Origin: Onthophagus taurus
Taxonomy: Eukaryota > Arthropoda > Insecta > Coleoptera > Scarabaeidae
Reading direction: 5' to 3'
DNA: 64,000 bases
Assembly: GCF_036711975.1 (NCBI RefSeq)
Contig: NW_027248940.1
Coordinates: forward strand, 4,340,001-4,404,000
Each line of letters opens with the position of its first letter. The first letter of the stretch is position 1. Shown here in pieces: positions 12,301 to 24,300 of this stretch. A model generated the notes under the pieces. That model was not told where the DNA came from. It saw only the letters and a program-made list of their open reading frames with translations, and did no database searches. Both the position numbers and the translations under genes were made by a program.

Positions 12301-15300
12301 TCATCTACTATTGTCACTCGTCTTGTTTTCACAGACGATCGCTTTAAAATACTGCATCTTCGTTAGTAACAGAGATAATAGAGTGAATAAAAAAACAAAA
12401 TGCTTAGAAATGATTGGGTTACCGTTTGATTCCAATTAACAACCTCCGCTGTAGCAGCTGCACCCCACAGGGTATTACAAATTTCGAGAAAAAAAGGTTT
12501 TCTCATTCTTACACCCCGTATATGCTCAAATTAATATCCGAATAAAAATTTCTATCGCAGGATTATTAGAGAAGAATCAACCTTTCGATCAAAAAAAGAA
12601 TCATCAAAATCGAATGAGTGGGTCGCAAATAAGCCAACTTTGAAATTGTGGCTACATTTTAGTGGCCGGTTTTTTTTGCCGGTCAGTGTATATTAAGTAA
12701 TACTGAAGGTGTTGGAACAAAGGTGTCCAACCCAACGATGATTATATATCGATTTAAACAGAAAGCTTTAAGTTTCAATTTAAAATAAGTTTCATTTCAC
12801 AACACAGCTTCCAGGAATTTTATGCGAAAATGTTTTTGCTAAATATGTTTTTTCTCAATATTCTATCACATTTTCGTCGTTCTGTAGCTACAGGTCTGAT
12901 AAATAAACATTCAAATTTACTGCGTCAACGAAAATGTCGTAGCGCAAATTCAAAAGAAACAGGAAGTTGTGAAAATTGTTCTGCCAAAGCAACTCAAGTA
13001 CCATTATTCCCCTGGAATGGGGGGACTGCATATTTTGCTAAAATTGATTCCAAAGGCCTTTACTGACAATGAGTGTATTTTGATAGCGTTTTAATTCTGT
13101 CACAAAGTTCCAAAATTTTTGACTTCTTGGGACGCAAAGGGTTAAGCAGTGTGAGCCGTGTGATGAGACAGTGGGTGAGGGTGAGGGAGAGGGGAGTGAT
13201 GATGAAATTTTTTAGGGCGTTTATGGGCAAGTTTATAGTTGTAGACGGGAATTTATAGTAGGAATCTTTGTAAGGTCGTATTGGAGTTCGTTGGAAGGGT
13301 TGAAAAGTGGGTTGTGAGGGTGTCTAATGCGAGTGATGATTCTCAGGGCTGCTCTCTCTGCTACCTCCAGATGGTACTGTGATCCTCTTGGCGCTTCAGT
13401 CATGATTAATGAGGCATAATCGATAATAGGTCGGCATATTGAAGTAGTTATTCGTTATTGATCGGTTTTTGACCTTCATTTTTACTTTAATGGCGTGGGC
13501 AGACAATTTAAAGGTTCTATCCAAGGTAATGCCGAGGTAGTTGCAAGTTGGTGAAGCGGTGATAGGAGACGATTGAATTATTATTGTGGGAGGAGCAACA
13601 CGAGCAGGGAGGAAGGGGATGAAAAATTGGGTTTTGGAAGAATTTATTAGGATACGCCATTTTCGGTACCATTCCTCTATGTTTTGAATAAGCGTCCGCA
13701 GCCTTAGGACTGATGATGGAATGTCCACATCATGTGCGACGAGTGTATTATCGGATTCAAAAGTTTTTGCCCCTCACTTTGAACGCGAATAACAAAAAAA
13801 CTACTCCGTAGAAAAAATCGAGACCACCTTTGTTGGACACGAAATTTAATTGTTTATAATGTGTGGTGATTTCAAATTTTTTCTCCCACTCGTATAGCAA
13901 TTGTCACAGGTATAATGAGAAAATGTACGCGATTTCGGACGATCGGCGAAGAAGCTCGACTTTGCGATTTTTTTACACGGGAACGGTTCATCGAAAAAAA
14001 TCTAAATTTCGACCACACATTGCCTAAAGTGTACTAAACATGCCAGTGTTTTTATTTTTTGATTTTACTGACCCATTTTAAAAAAAAACTAGATTATCGT
14101 ATGAGATTGAGGCTAACATCATTTTGACCGCCTGATGAAATTGAATAAAACCCTAACCCTCATTGTACATGAAGTACTCAATGCGATTTTATAATGAGAG
14201 TTAAATGAATTCGCGCGAATTTATTTCCGCGGGTGTGAGGAGCGGAGGAAGTTTCCGCCGGGCCTCTTCGGTATTATGTGGCGGGCAGGCATCTTTACAC
14301 GTATAGGACAGGAACGGCTTAAGCGCACTGTACGAATTTTTGTTATTTTTTAAATTTACTTTTCTAATAATTTTTTAAATCAAAACAGCATTTTACAGTT
14401 TTTATAACCTTTTATTACAATTATAATTTACAATCAATTGTAACCTTGAATGAGGAACTGTGAAACCTTGAATGTTCAAAATAATAAAATCCTTTTGAAA
14501 AACCATAATAATAATAAACCACTACTATTGCTACTAAACCACTATATTCTACTATACAGGTAATTCAAATTCGACCCCCACCATTGGGACCTCAGAAACC
14601 ATAAAAGATACAGAAATGGTTAAATGGGGACAAAATTGTGTATCTTACAATTAGTGCATCATTTTTCAACTAAGTTTTTGGATCTAGCCGTTTTAGTTTT
14701 TAAAATATGGCCGAAAAACAAAAAAATAACTTTTTCGTTTTTTGCCTATAACTTCTTTATTTTTCGTTTTTTCGTGAATCTGAAAAAGCATTCTTAAGGC
14801 AACTTTTTATGAAAAATGTCATGGCACAACTAGAAATTTTCTCCGACGTTTCGTTTTCGTGAAACTATGATCAGGTTTATTCTTTTTTTGAATAATTCAA
14901 TGTTTTTTTAAATGAAATACATTGTGTGACATATCATTGAAATCAGAATTAATTATGCTATTTTTTGGTGTGAAAATCAAATATAGCGTTCATAAGAAAA
15001 AATAAACCTGATGATAGTTTCACGAAAACGAAACGTCGGAGAAAATTTCTAGTTGTGTCATGATATTTGTCATAAAGAGTTGCCTTAAGAATGTTTTTTC
15101 AATTTAAATAAAAAGCGAAAAAGCAATTTTTTTGTTTTTCGGCCATATTTTAAAAACTAAAACCACTAAGTTTTTGGCTAGATCCAAAAACTTAGTTGAA
15201 AGATGATGAGCTCTAAGATACGCAACTTTGCCCCCATTTAACCATTTCTGTATCTCTTATGGTTTCTGAAATCCTAATGGTGGGGGTCGAATTTAAATTA

Positions 15301-18300
15301 ACCTGTATATAAACCACTATTCTACTATATATAATTTACTTATATATAAACTGTCTTATCAATATAATTTCCAGAATAATCGTAAATAATCGAAAAATTG
15401 GTTGTTGTTTTCATTTCTGTAAAACCGTTTTTGTAATTCGCGACGGTAACGAAAGCTCTAACAGTACTCAAACGGGTGCTGTAATGAGACTCCTTACAGC
15501 ATCCGATGCTGTAATGAGATTTTAGTAACATTTTATGGAACCAGTTCAAGTTAGTGACATTGGGTCATTAATTTTTCTAGTTGTCAATGTGACAATTGTT
15601 GTCTATGGATGTTTAAACATGTTCTTAGCATCGAATACAAGGTCCACAATGATGAGGATATTGAACACTGAGCAATTTCTCTTATTTTGGGAGGTGTACA
15701 TGAAAAATTTTTTTCAGGTGAATACATTTTGTGTTTTGACAGTTTCTAATTGTCAATTCAAATTTCTATATTCAAGTGTTCCTACATTGTCAAAATTTAT
15801 TTAATTTTGTTAAAAAAATAGGATAAAAACGCGAATTACAAAAAATAGCATAAAAAACACGTTTTATAAGACTTAAAGCACTCATTCATTAAAAAACTCG
15901 TGGCTTCGCCACTCGTTTTTCAACTTGAATTCGTGCATTTCAAGCGTGTCTTACGAAACTCGTTTTTTATTATACTAATATAAACCCACGAATAATAACA
16001 CTGTTAATATATATGTGATACTGTTAATCTAGCAGACAATAAATTGTGGTTACCAGTAAAAAATAGTGACTTGTTTAAAAAATTATTTGAAAAATAAATG
16101 CAAAAAATAACAAAAATTTATACAGTGTGCTTAAGCCGTTTCTATCCTATACGTTTGAAGATGCCTCCCCGCCACATAATGCCGAAGAGGCCCGGCCGGC
16201 GTAACCTTCCTCCGCTCCTCACACCCGCGGAAATAGATTCGCGCGGATTCATTTAACTCTCATTATAAAATCGCATTGAGTACTTCATGTACAGGGTGGG
16301 CAAATTTGGGTGTTATTATAGGCTATCTCAGAAATTATAAGAGATACGAAAAAAGTAGGTGCCATGTCCCGGTCTCTTTTTTCGAGACTAATTCAATCCC
16401 GCAAGCACCAAACCTCTATCTTCTTTTGTTTTTAAGTTATAGCCAAAAAGTCAAATTTTTGTGATTTCAAAAAATGCTCATATTTCGTTTATTTTTCAAA
16501 TTATAGGAATGGGGTTGATACGTTCTTAAGACACTTTTTTAAGTGGAATATACTGCCGTTGAAAAGTTTTAAATATACTTGATGATTTTTGAGATATATT
16601 ATTTAAATATATTTTTTTAAATACAAACTATACTTGATTATGATGTTAAAGAAAAGAGCATATTTTTAGCTTTCGAGATATTTATCGAGATATCGAGATA
16701 TCACTACTTCACATAATGTAGTTTTTTTTGAAAATTGGTCAGTAAAATCAAAAAATAAAAACACTGGCATGTTTAGTACACTTTAGGCAATGTGTGGTCG
16801 AAATTTAGATTTTTTTCGATGAACCGTTCCCGTGTAAAAAAATCGCAAAGTCGAGCTTCTTCGCCGATCGTCCGAAATCGCGTACATTTTCTCATTATAC
16901 CTGTAACAATTCCTATACGAGTGGGAGAAAAAATTTGAAATTATTACACATAATAAAGAATTAAATTTTGCGTCCAACAAAGGTGGTCTCGATTTTTTCT
17001 ACGGAGTAGTTTTTTTGTTATTCGCGTTCAAAGTGAGAGGCAAAAACTTTTGAATCCGATAATAGTATCGTCGGCATAAAGTAGGGTGTAAGACTTCAGG
17101 TCAAAGACGTCTTGTCTACAACGATTGCCGTTGTAGATGGCGAGATGGGAGAGCCCTGAGGGAGACCTTGTTGAGCGGTGAAATTGTGAGAGTAGCAGTT
17201 TTTCATTTTAACCAATGAGGAGCAGTCTGAATTTCAACATAGCTGGCTTGTACAATAGACGTCTGTGCCATACGGAGTCGAATGCCTTTCGAACATCCAG
17301 GAACACTGCGGCGGATTGTTGTTTTTGATAACGTGCGACTTGGAAATTTGATACAAGCACTGCCGAGGGATGAGATGTAGATCTACCCTGTTGGAATCCA
17401 AATTGGTATGACGGAATCCTTGCAACAACATCGAACAGGTTGTTCGTCAAGTGTACCTCGAAGAGCTTCCCCATTACGGGTAGCAATGATATAGGACGGT
17501 AGTTTGCAGGGTCGGATAGAGAAGAATCTTTCTTGGGGATGCATATGATGATAGAGGTATTCCAATCTTGTAGGAAATGCTGGGTGGTAAGGCAATAGTT
17601 GTATATTTTTCTTATATAGGCGTGGATATCAAGATCCAGATTCCTTAAGATTTCCCTTGAAATGTTGTCGTATCCAGGGGCTGTACTGGTTTCTCTGTTA
17701 AGTAGTGTGAAGTATTCTTTCTCCTGCATAAGAGCATCCTGAGGCGTTTCGGACGAATTGAGAAAGGCGTGTTGGTACCAATTGTCTACTATATTTTTGT
17801 TGTGAGGGCAGAACAAGGCTTCATTGCTGAAGGAAAACACCTTCTCAAGGTAATCAGCGTGGATATTTACAAGTTTTCGAATTTTGCAATTTTCGCCGAT
17901 TAAGTTTTAAAAATTCGTATAAACTACAGTTCTTGGAATATGAGTTTGAAAATTTTCCGATGTGCTAATAAAAGTGTCCTCTTTCCAATGAACCAACACG
18001 ATTTGAAAAATAACTTTTAGTTTTTGAGAAAACAATATTTGAAGTTTTGATAAAATTTTCGATGTTGCAATTTTCATCGATAATTTTCAAAATTCGCTAT
18101 AAAATTCATTTCTTGAAGGGTCCGTGTGGAAATATCACCAATTATTAATTAAAGTATCCTCTTTTTAATGCAACAAGCCGTTTTGAAAAATCACTTTCAA
18201 TTCTTGAGAAATAAATTTTAGAAATGATCGACAATTTTGTCGAATTTTGCAAGTTTCACCGATTAAGTTTTAAAAATTCGTATAAAATCCAGTTCTTGGA

Positions 18301-21300
18301 ATATGAGTTTGTAAATTTCCCAAAGTGTTAATAAGAGTGTCTTCTTTGCAATGGACCATTACGATTTGAAAAATAACTTTTAGTTTTTTCGAAAACAATA
18401 TTTGAAGTTTTGATAAAATTTTCGATGTTGCAATTTTCATCGATAATTTTCAAAATTCGCTATAAAATTCATTTCTTGAAGGGTCCGTGTGGAAATATCA
18501 CCAATTATTAATTAAAGTATCCTCTTTTTAATGCAACAAGCCGTTTTGAAAAATCACTTTCAATTCTTGAGAAATAAATTTTAGAAATGATCGACAATTT
18601 TGTCGAATTTTGCAAGTTTCACCGATTAAGTTTTAAAAATTCGTATAAAATCCAGTTCTTGGAATATGAGTTTGTAAATTTCCCAAAGTGTTAATAAGAG
18701 TGTCTTCTTTGCAATGGACCATTACGATTTGAAAAATAACTTTTAGTTTTTTCGAAAACAATATTTGAAGTTTTGATAAAATTTTCGATGTTGCAATTTT
18801 CATCGATAATTTTCAAAATTCACTATAAAATTCATATCTTGAAAAATCCTTGTGGAAATAGCACCAATTATTAATTAAAGTATCCTCTTTTTAATGCAAA
18901 AAGCTGTTTTGAAAAATCGCTTTCCGTTCTTGAGAAATAAATTTTTGAAATCATCGACAATTTTTTCGAATTTTGCAATTTTTGCCGATTAAGTTTTAAA
19001 AATTCGTATAAAATCCAGTTCTTGGAATATGAGTTTGTAAATTTCCCAAAGTGTTAACAATTGCGTCTTCTTTCGAATGAGCCAACCGTTTTGACAAATA
19101 AATTTTAATTTTGGAGAAAACAATATTTGAAGTTTTGATAAAATTTTCGATGTTGCAATTTTCATCGATAATTTTCAAAATTCGCTATAAAATTCATTTC
19201 TTGAAGGGTCCGTGTGGAAATATCACCAATTATTAATTAAAGTATCCTCTTTTTAATGCAAAAAGCTGTTTTGAAAAATCGCTTTTCGTTCTTGAGAAAT
19301 AAATTTTTGAAATCATCGATAATTTTTTCGAATTTTGCAATTTTTGCTGATTAAGTTTTAAAAATTCGTGTAAAATCCAGTTCTTGGAATGTGAGTGTGA
19401 AAATTTCCCAAAGTGTTAATAAGAGTGTCTTTTTTCCAATGAACCATCACGATTTATAACAAACATTTATACCAGAAATATATATTATTAATTGGTTACA
19501 AATACATATTAATAATAATTATATGCGATTTTGGAGGTCGACGCATTGCAGTACGCAAACGACGCGTACTTTTCGTACGTTGGCACGTAATTACTATAGA
19601 GACTACTATATTTTCACATAAATAAGTTGACCCAAGTAGTACAGTTAGTTGAAGTGCAACTTGCTTTATGCAGGGGTATTTTTCTTCAGATCTAAAAGTC
19701 CAAAATTTTGAATCATTTGCTCTGGCTTTGAGGTGTATATCTGATGTTATTTGCAATACTTCATTTTCGGCTGAAAAAAAGTCATGATTGAAAGTATTCG
19801 ATATATCAGAAGCACAGATAACTCAGAAAAAGTTACGGTATTCGTTAATTTATTGAAATCGGAAAATCTTTTTTCAAATTCACTCAGAATATTTTTTACT
19901 TCTACTTCATAAACCTCACAATATAATTGGGAACTTGTCCTTGCATTCAAAGTCAGAACATTTTTTAAATCTTTTCTATTTAGTTGCTTAGTAAGTATTT
20001 GCAATTTATTTTTGAAGGCGTTTATTGTGTCAATCATATCGATAATGGTTTTATTTTTTCCTTGCAACCTACTGGTTTACAAACTTGATAATTACTTACT
20101 GGTATACAATAAAGAACTTACTGGTTCGTTATTGTTATCGATTTTAACTCTTTTCAGTACTAATTTTAAGGGACCTAACAGATAATTATTAGCTCACATG
20201 CATCAAGTGACGTAAACAAGTAAGTCTTTGACAAGAACTCATTGAGAAGGCTTGTTTTTTAGGGCACACTAGGCTAAATATCCATGTGATATATGAGCAT
20301 TTTTCAAAAAACCCTAATTATTTCTCAAACTATTAATGTTAGGCATAGGACATATGGAATATAAGAGATGTAAAATGAGACGCCGAAGACGACGAAGTAA
20401 TAAAATATGGGGGGTGCCATTTAAAAAATGAAGTTATGGTGCTTCGAAATTTCGAAAAGTTAATGTGTCATAGTAAAGTGAACAAACGATCTAGACAGCC
20501 GTTCTCTGCACCAAAACATACTCCATAATGTTGTTTAAGCATGTTCTGAATCCTAAATTGATATCTCAAAAAACCAGTGTTCTATGATTTTTTGAACAAA
20601 TGTCCGCTGGAGCAGATTTTTCTAGAAAAATTCGAAGAACTCGAGAACGGCCGAAAAGTTACTTATAAACCTTCAAAACAGACAAATCCAAATATGTAAA
20701 AATATACAGGCTGTTCCATTTACAAAAATAAAGTAGGTAACCACTTCCGGTATAACCGGTAGTGCTAGAAATCTGAAAATATTTTAGACGAAGAGAACAT
20801 AATTGATAATACTTAACTCTGAATTCTCAAATTTTTATTTTGGCCAGAACCCCAGAAACGTCTAATGACCGGTCTCGCTGAGACAACCTGTATAATGTTT
20901 ATTATGCATTTGGATTTTAACAACAACCTAACTTAAATTTAATAATTATACATACCTGTTGCTGCAAAACCAAAACCACAACAAATTGCCGTTTTTTTAT
21001 AATATGCAGCAAATGCATAATAGGTAGCGCGGCGTCAATTATCAATGAATTAAATTATAATCACGGGACGTCAAAATTATATTTTATAAGTATTCGCCGA
21101 TTCTGGAACCTCAAGGTCACACGGTGTGACCTTGCCCCTGGTTGTTTCAGAATCGGCGAATACCTATTACTACTTATAAAATATAATTTTGACGTCCCTT
21201 TTAATTAACACTATGCACTAATGGGTTAATATATTGCGGTGTTTACCTCAGTTTTAAGTTTTCATGGTAGATTTAGTTAGAGATACAATATGCCAAAATT

Positions 21301-24300
21301 CTATTATTTAAAAGGGCACACATGTATGGTGTGCCCTTTTAAACCCGAATCTTTCTTGCGAACATTCAGAAAAATACGTTCATTATTAGAAAAAATATTC
21401 CCGCACTACTAACGCGAAATTCATCGGTCCAGATGACAAAATTCTAATCTTAGATTGGCATCTCCGGCAATTAAATGATGAGTTACCCGCGGTTTGTATG
21501 GTTTAGACTTATTTTTCTTTAATATTCGGAGCAGCGGCTTTTGTGTCAGACGTCTTCTTCAATTTCTCTGCAAGATGTTGACGGATTTATCGCAACTGAA
21601 GCCAACACACTGACTTCATCCTCCTGAAGGTCATTTTGGTATGTTTTTGCACGTGGTTTCGTGAAGGACCAAAAATCCATTAAATTTTGTTGTCATCTTT
21701 CCGGATACTTTGTGAAATATAATTCCGTGGCATAACGTCGCATTCTTATTTGATAACATGGCATTCCATCATGGTACGTTTTTCATAATTCTCGAAATTC
21801 ATTGTAAAGTTTTATTCATTTTTATTATACTTTGACAGTCAACATGACTGACACTAGCACATACTGCCAGAGTTGTTAGCGAATTTTTAAATACAAACTT
21901 TGGCAATTATTGGATACTATTGTTTTGTCTAGAGTATGATAACGTTGTTTGTTTTCCTTATTCTTGCATTTATGTCTAAATCTATCCTTCCATTTTTGGT
22001 AGTTTTTGTGGTACCTTTAGTTGGTCTAGACACAATGCTGCTTTTAGGTCCAAGAATATTAAGTATAGTTCTCTATTTCCTTTCAATGATATTTCGGATT
22101 ACATGTATGTTATCGTTCGTTTCTTTGCTTGTTCATCTTCTAGTTTATTTTCCACTACTCTTCTTAACCTTTTTTTCTATTGTCTTTGTGTATAATTTGT
22201 AACTTGTAGATGATAGGCATATGGCTTTGTAATTTTCACAGTTCGAGTAGCTTCCGTTTTTATGTTTTGGTAACATAATATTATCTTCCCAATCTTTCGG
22301 GAATATTTCAGAGTCCCATGCGGTTTTATAGTATACAGGCTGTGTCAAATGTCTGGAATATAGCAAAGAACTTCGCTATTTGCGGTTTTAAAGAAAAATG
22401 TTTAAAATAAAAATTTTATATTAATCGTGGCGCATTTTTTTTTTGTTTCGTTGCTATGGCAACCAATATTGTTATTTTAAATGGGATGCATGTTTTTCTT
22501 TTTACATATTTTGATAGAAGATGAATCCCTCTACGCGATGAACATATTAAATCACATGGTTGTATAAGAAAATTCCGCCTATATGTCCAGAATTTCCCTT
22601 ATAGTTGTCTTTATCTCGTTGTTTTTATCTTTGACGGCTTTTATTTGTTTCCTTTGATCTCCGTATAGTTTTCTTATTTGATTCCAGAATTTCCATATGT
22701 TTGACTTAAGCTTATTCCGAACTTCTTAGCTACATCTCTGTTCGTTCTATAGTTTCCTCTATCCTCCGAATTCGCTCTTATCTATTTCTTCCATGACTCT
22801 TCTTCTTCTTGATTGCCTGTAGGACCTCTTCGTTCCAGCAGTATGTTCTCTTTGTCTGATTATTATATTCTCTCATTCCACACATTATCTCATTATCTCA
22901 TTATCGCATTATCTCTTTAAAAATTCTCCATCTGTCTTCAAATTCTCAGTTTGTTCTAGTTTTTTCTTTGTGTTTTAGTCTTTCTTCCTCTTGTCTTAGC
23001 TTATTTTCGCGTAGGCTTTCATCTCTTCTCTTTCGATTTCTATATTATTAATAGTTGCCATGACTAGTCTGTGGTTGATTCCTATTTCTGCTTCTGCTTC
23101 AGTCTTTACCTCCTCAACTCTGTTTTGAAGATTCCGAATATTTCCAACTATTGTTGTACTCTTTATATGCTCCTATTCTCCTTGTGATATCATCAAGTTA
23201 ATCACCATCATCTCTCTCTTTTCGAAATTTTCAAATCTCTCTTCTTTAACTCCTTTTATTACCACATTATTAAGTCATACCTCTCTTTCCAGCATATCTA
23301 TGCGTTTCTCCTGTTTCACAATCTTCCCCTTAAGTTCCTCATTTATCCTTTTGTATCCATTCATCTCCCTTCTGATGTCGGTCAGCTGTTCCTTTATGTC
23401 TCTGATTAATTAAAAAAAAAAAATAATAAAAAAAAGTGCCATCTATTGACGATTGTATCAACTAATTTTTTTAGGGATTTTTATTTTTGAGTTATCTAGT
23501 TATCTTTAATAATCACATGTTAGTGTCACGTTTCTGTCAAATTACGATAATTTATTGGAAGTAATTTTCATTTCGCGGACTAAATTCCAGTACTTTTTGA
23601 TTGCAATCGATTATAATTTCCGCGGAAATTTAAAACAAAGCGATTTTTATACTTTTATTAAATTACCAAGGTAAAAATTTTTTTTAATTATTAGATTAAA
23701 TAATCAATGAGATTTTATTTAATTAAATTTGATCAGTTAGGAAACAAAATAAGTTAATTTAAATTAATAAAATAATTTAAATCTAAATAAATAATTAATT
23801 AAGTTGATTATATTAATTTATAGGTTAACCTGTCATTTTTGACAGTTAAAAATAACATAACCTAAAATTAATTAAATTCTATTAATTCATTAAATTATTT
23901 CATAATTCTTTATTTTTTTTATTTAGATGTGATAAGCGGAAGCGAAGATGAAGACGAAAATGAATTTTACGACGCCGTAGCCGAAGGTAGTAACAATTTG
24001 CTTCCGGTTACTTCATCGGGATCTTCATCCGATCATCGCTTTTTAATTGATATTCCCAACCCACCACACAACCGACAACAACAACAGCAGGAATTAGGTG
24101 GTTCTGACGAAGCGGCGACTAGTTCGGACGCAAGTTCTAGTGAGGAAACGGAAGAGACGGGCGGACAGCAAGCTGTCGTTGTAACCCACGGTAAAACTGA
24201 TTCTTCGCCGTTGACGGTGGAACGTAAAGACGGAACGGCAGCTGCGTCGAGCTCCGGCTCTAGCGGCGGCAAGAAATCCGGCGCTAGAGCCCGTCGGAAT

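Larger units (their letters stand above)
11367..12688. mobile_element. Tc1-like DNA transposon with long terminal inverted repeats
   Basis: Ends ACTGACCGGCAAAAAAACCGG and its inverse are flanked by TA on both sides (11365-11366 and 12689-12690). The inverted repeats are long, roughly 370 bp each (about 11367-11745 and 12325-12688). They include shared stretches such as GGGTGCAGCT and TTCGTTAGTAACAGAG. The 580-bp centre keeps pieces of a Tc1-type DNA-binding domain on opposite strands, so the element is a rearranged, inactive copy. Confidence 0.85.
14166..16292. mobile_element. Middle inverted-repeat element
   Basis: TACATGAAGTACTCAATGCG at the left and CGCATTGAGTACTTCATGTA at the right begin inverted arms of about 175 bp with GC-rich cores (CGCGGGTGTGAGGAGCGGAG against CTCCGCTCCTCACACCCGCG). 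It lies wholly inside the outer foldback element and itself contains two other elements. Confidence 0.75.
13749..17064. mobile_element. Outer foldback element splitting the jockey RT
   Basis: Ends TATCGGATTCAAAAGTTTTT and its inverse AAAAACTTTTGAATCCGATA are flanked by a 4-bp duplication GTAT (13745-13748 and 17065-17068). Arms of about 340 bp match with few changes (for example TTCGGACGATCGGCGAAGAAG near 13936 and its inverse near 16855). The interior is made of further nested palindromic elements. No transposase was found inside, so it is non-autonomous. Confidence 0.82.

Noticed and set aside
13919..14030. Possible coding exon near 13.9 kb with a mirrored frame at 16783-16980
   Set aside because: The two are inverse arms of the same foldback element; the frame ([12 protein letters not shown]) is a relic or chance reading and is not flanked by any gene.
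14150..14161. CCCTAACCCT, telomere-like
   Set aside because: Fewer than two units, and the usual insect telomere repeat is TTAGG. It sits inside a nested foldback element.
21936..22202. 88-codon hydrophobic plus-strand frame that looks like a membrane protein
   Set aside because: It is antisense to a minus-strand RT remnant ([13 protein letters not shown] and neighbours) in a T-rich stretch; the hydrophobic look comes from T-rich codons.
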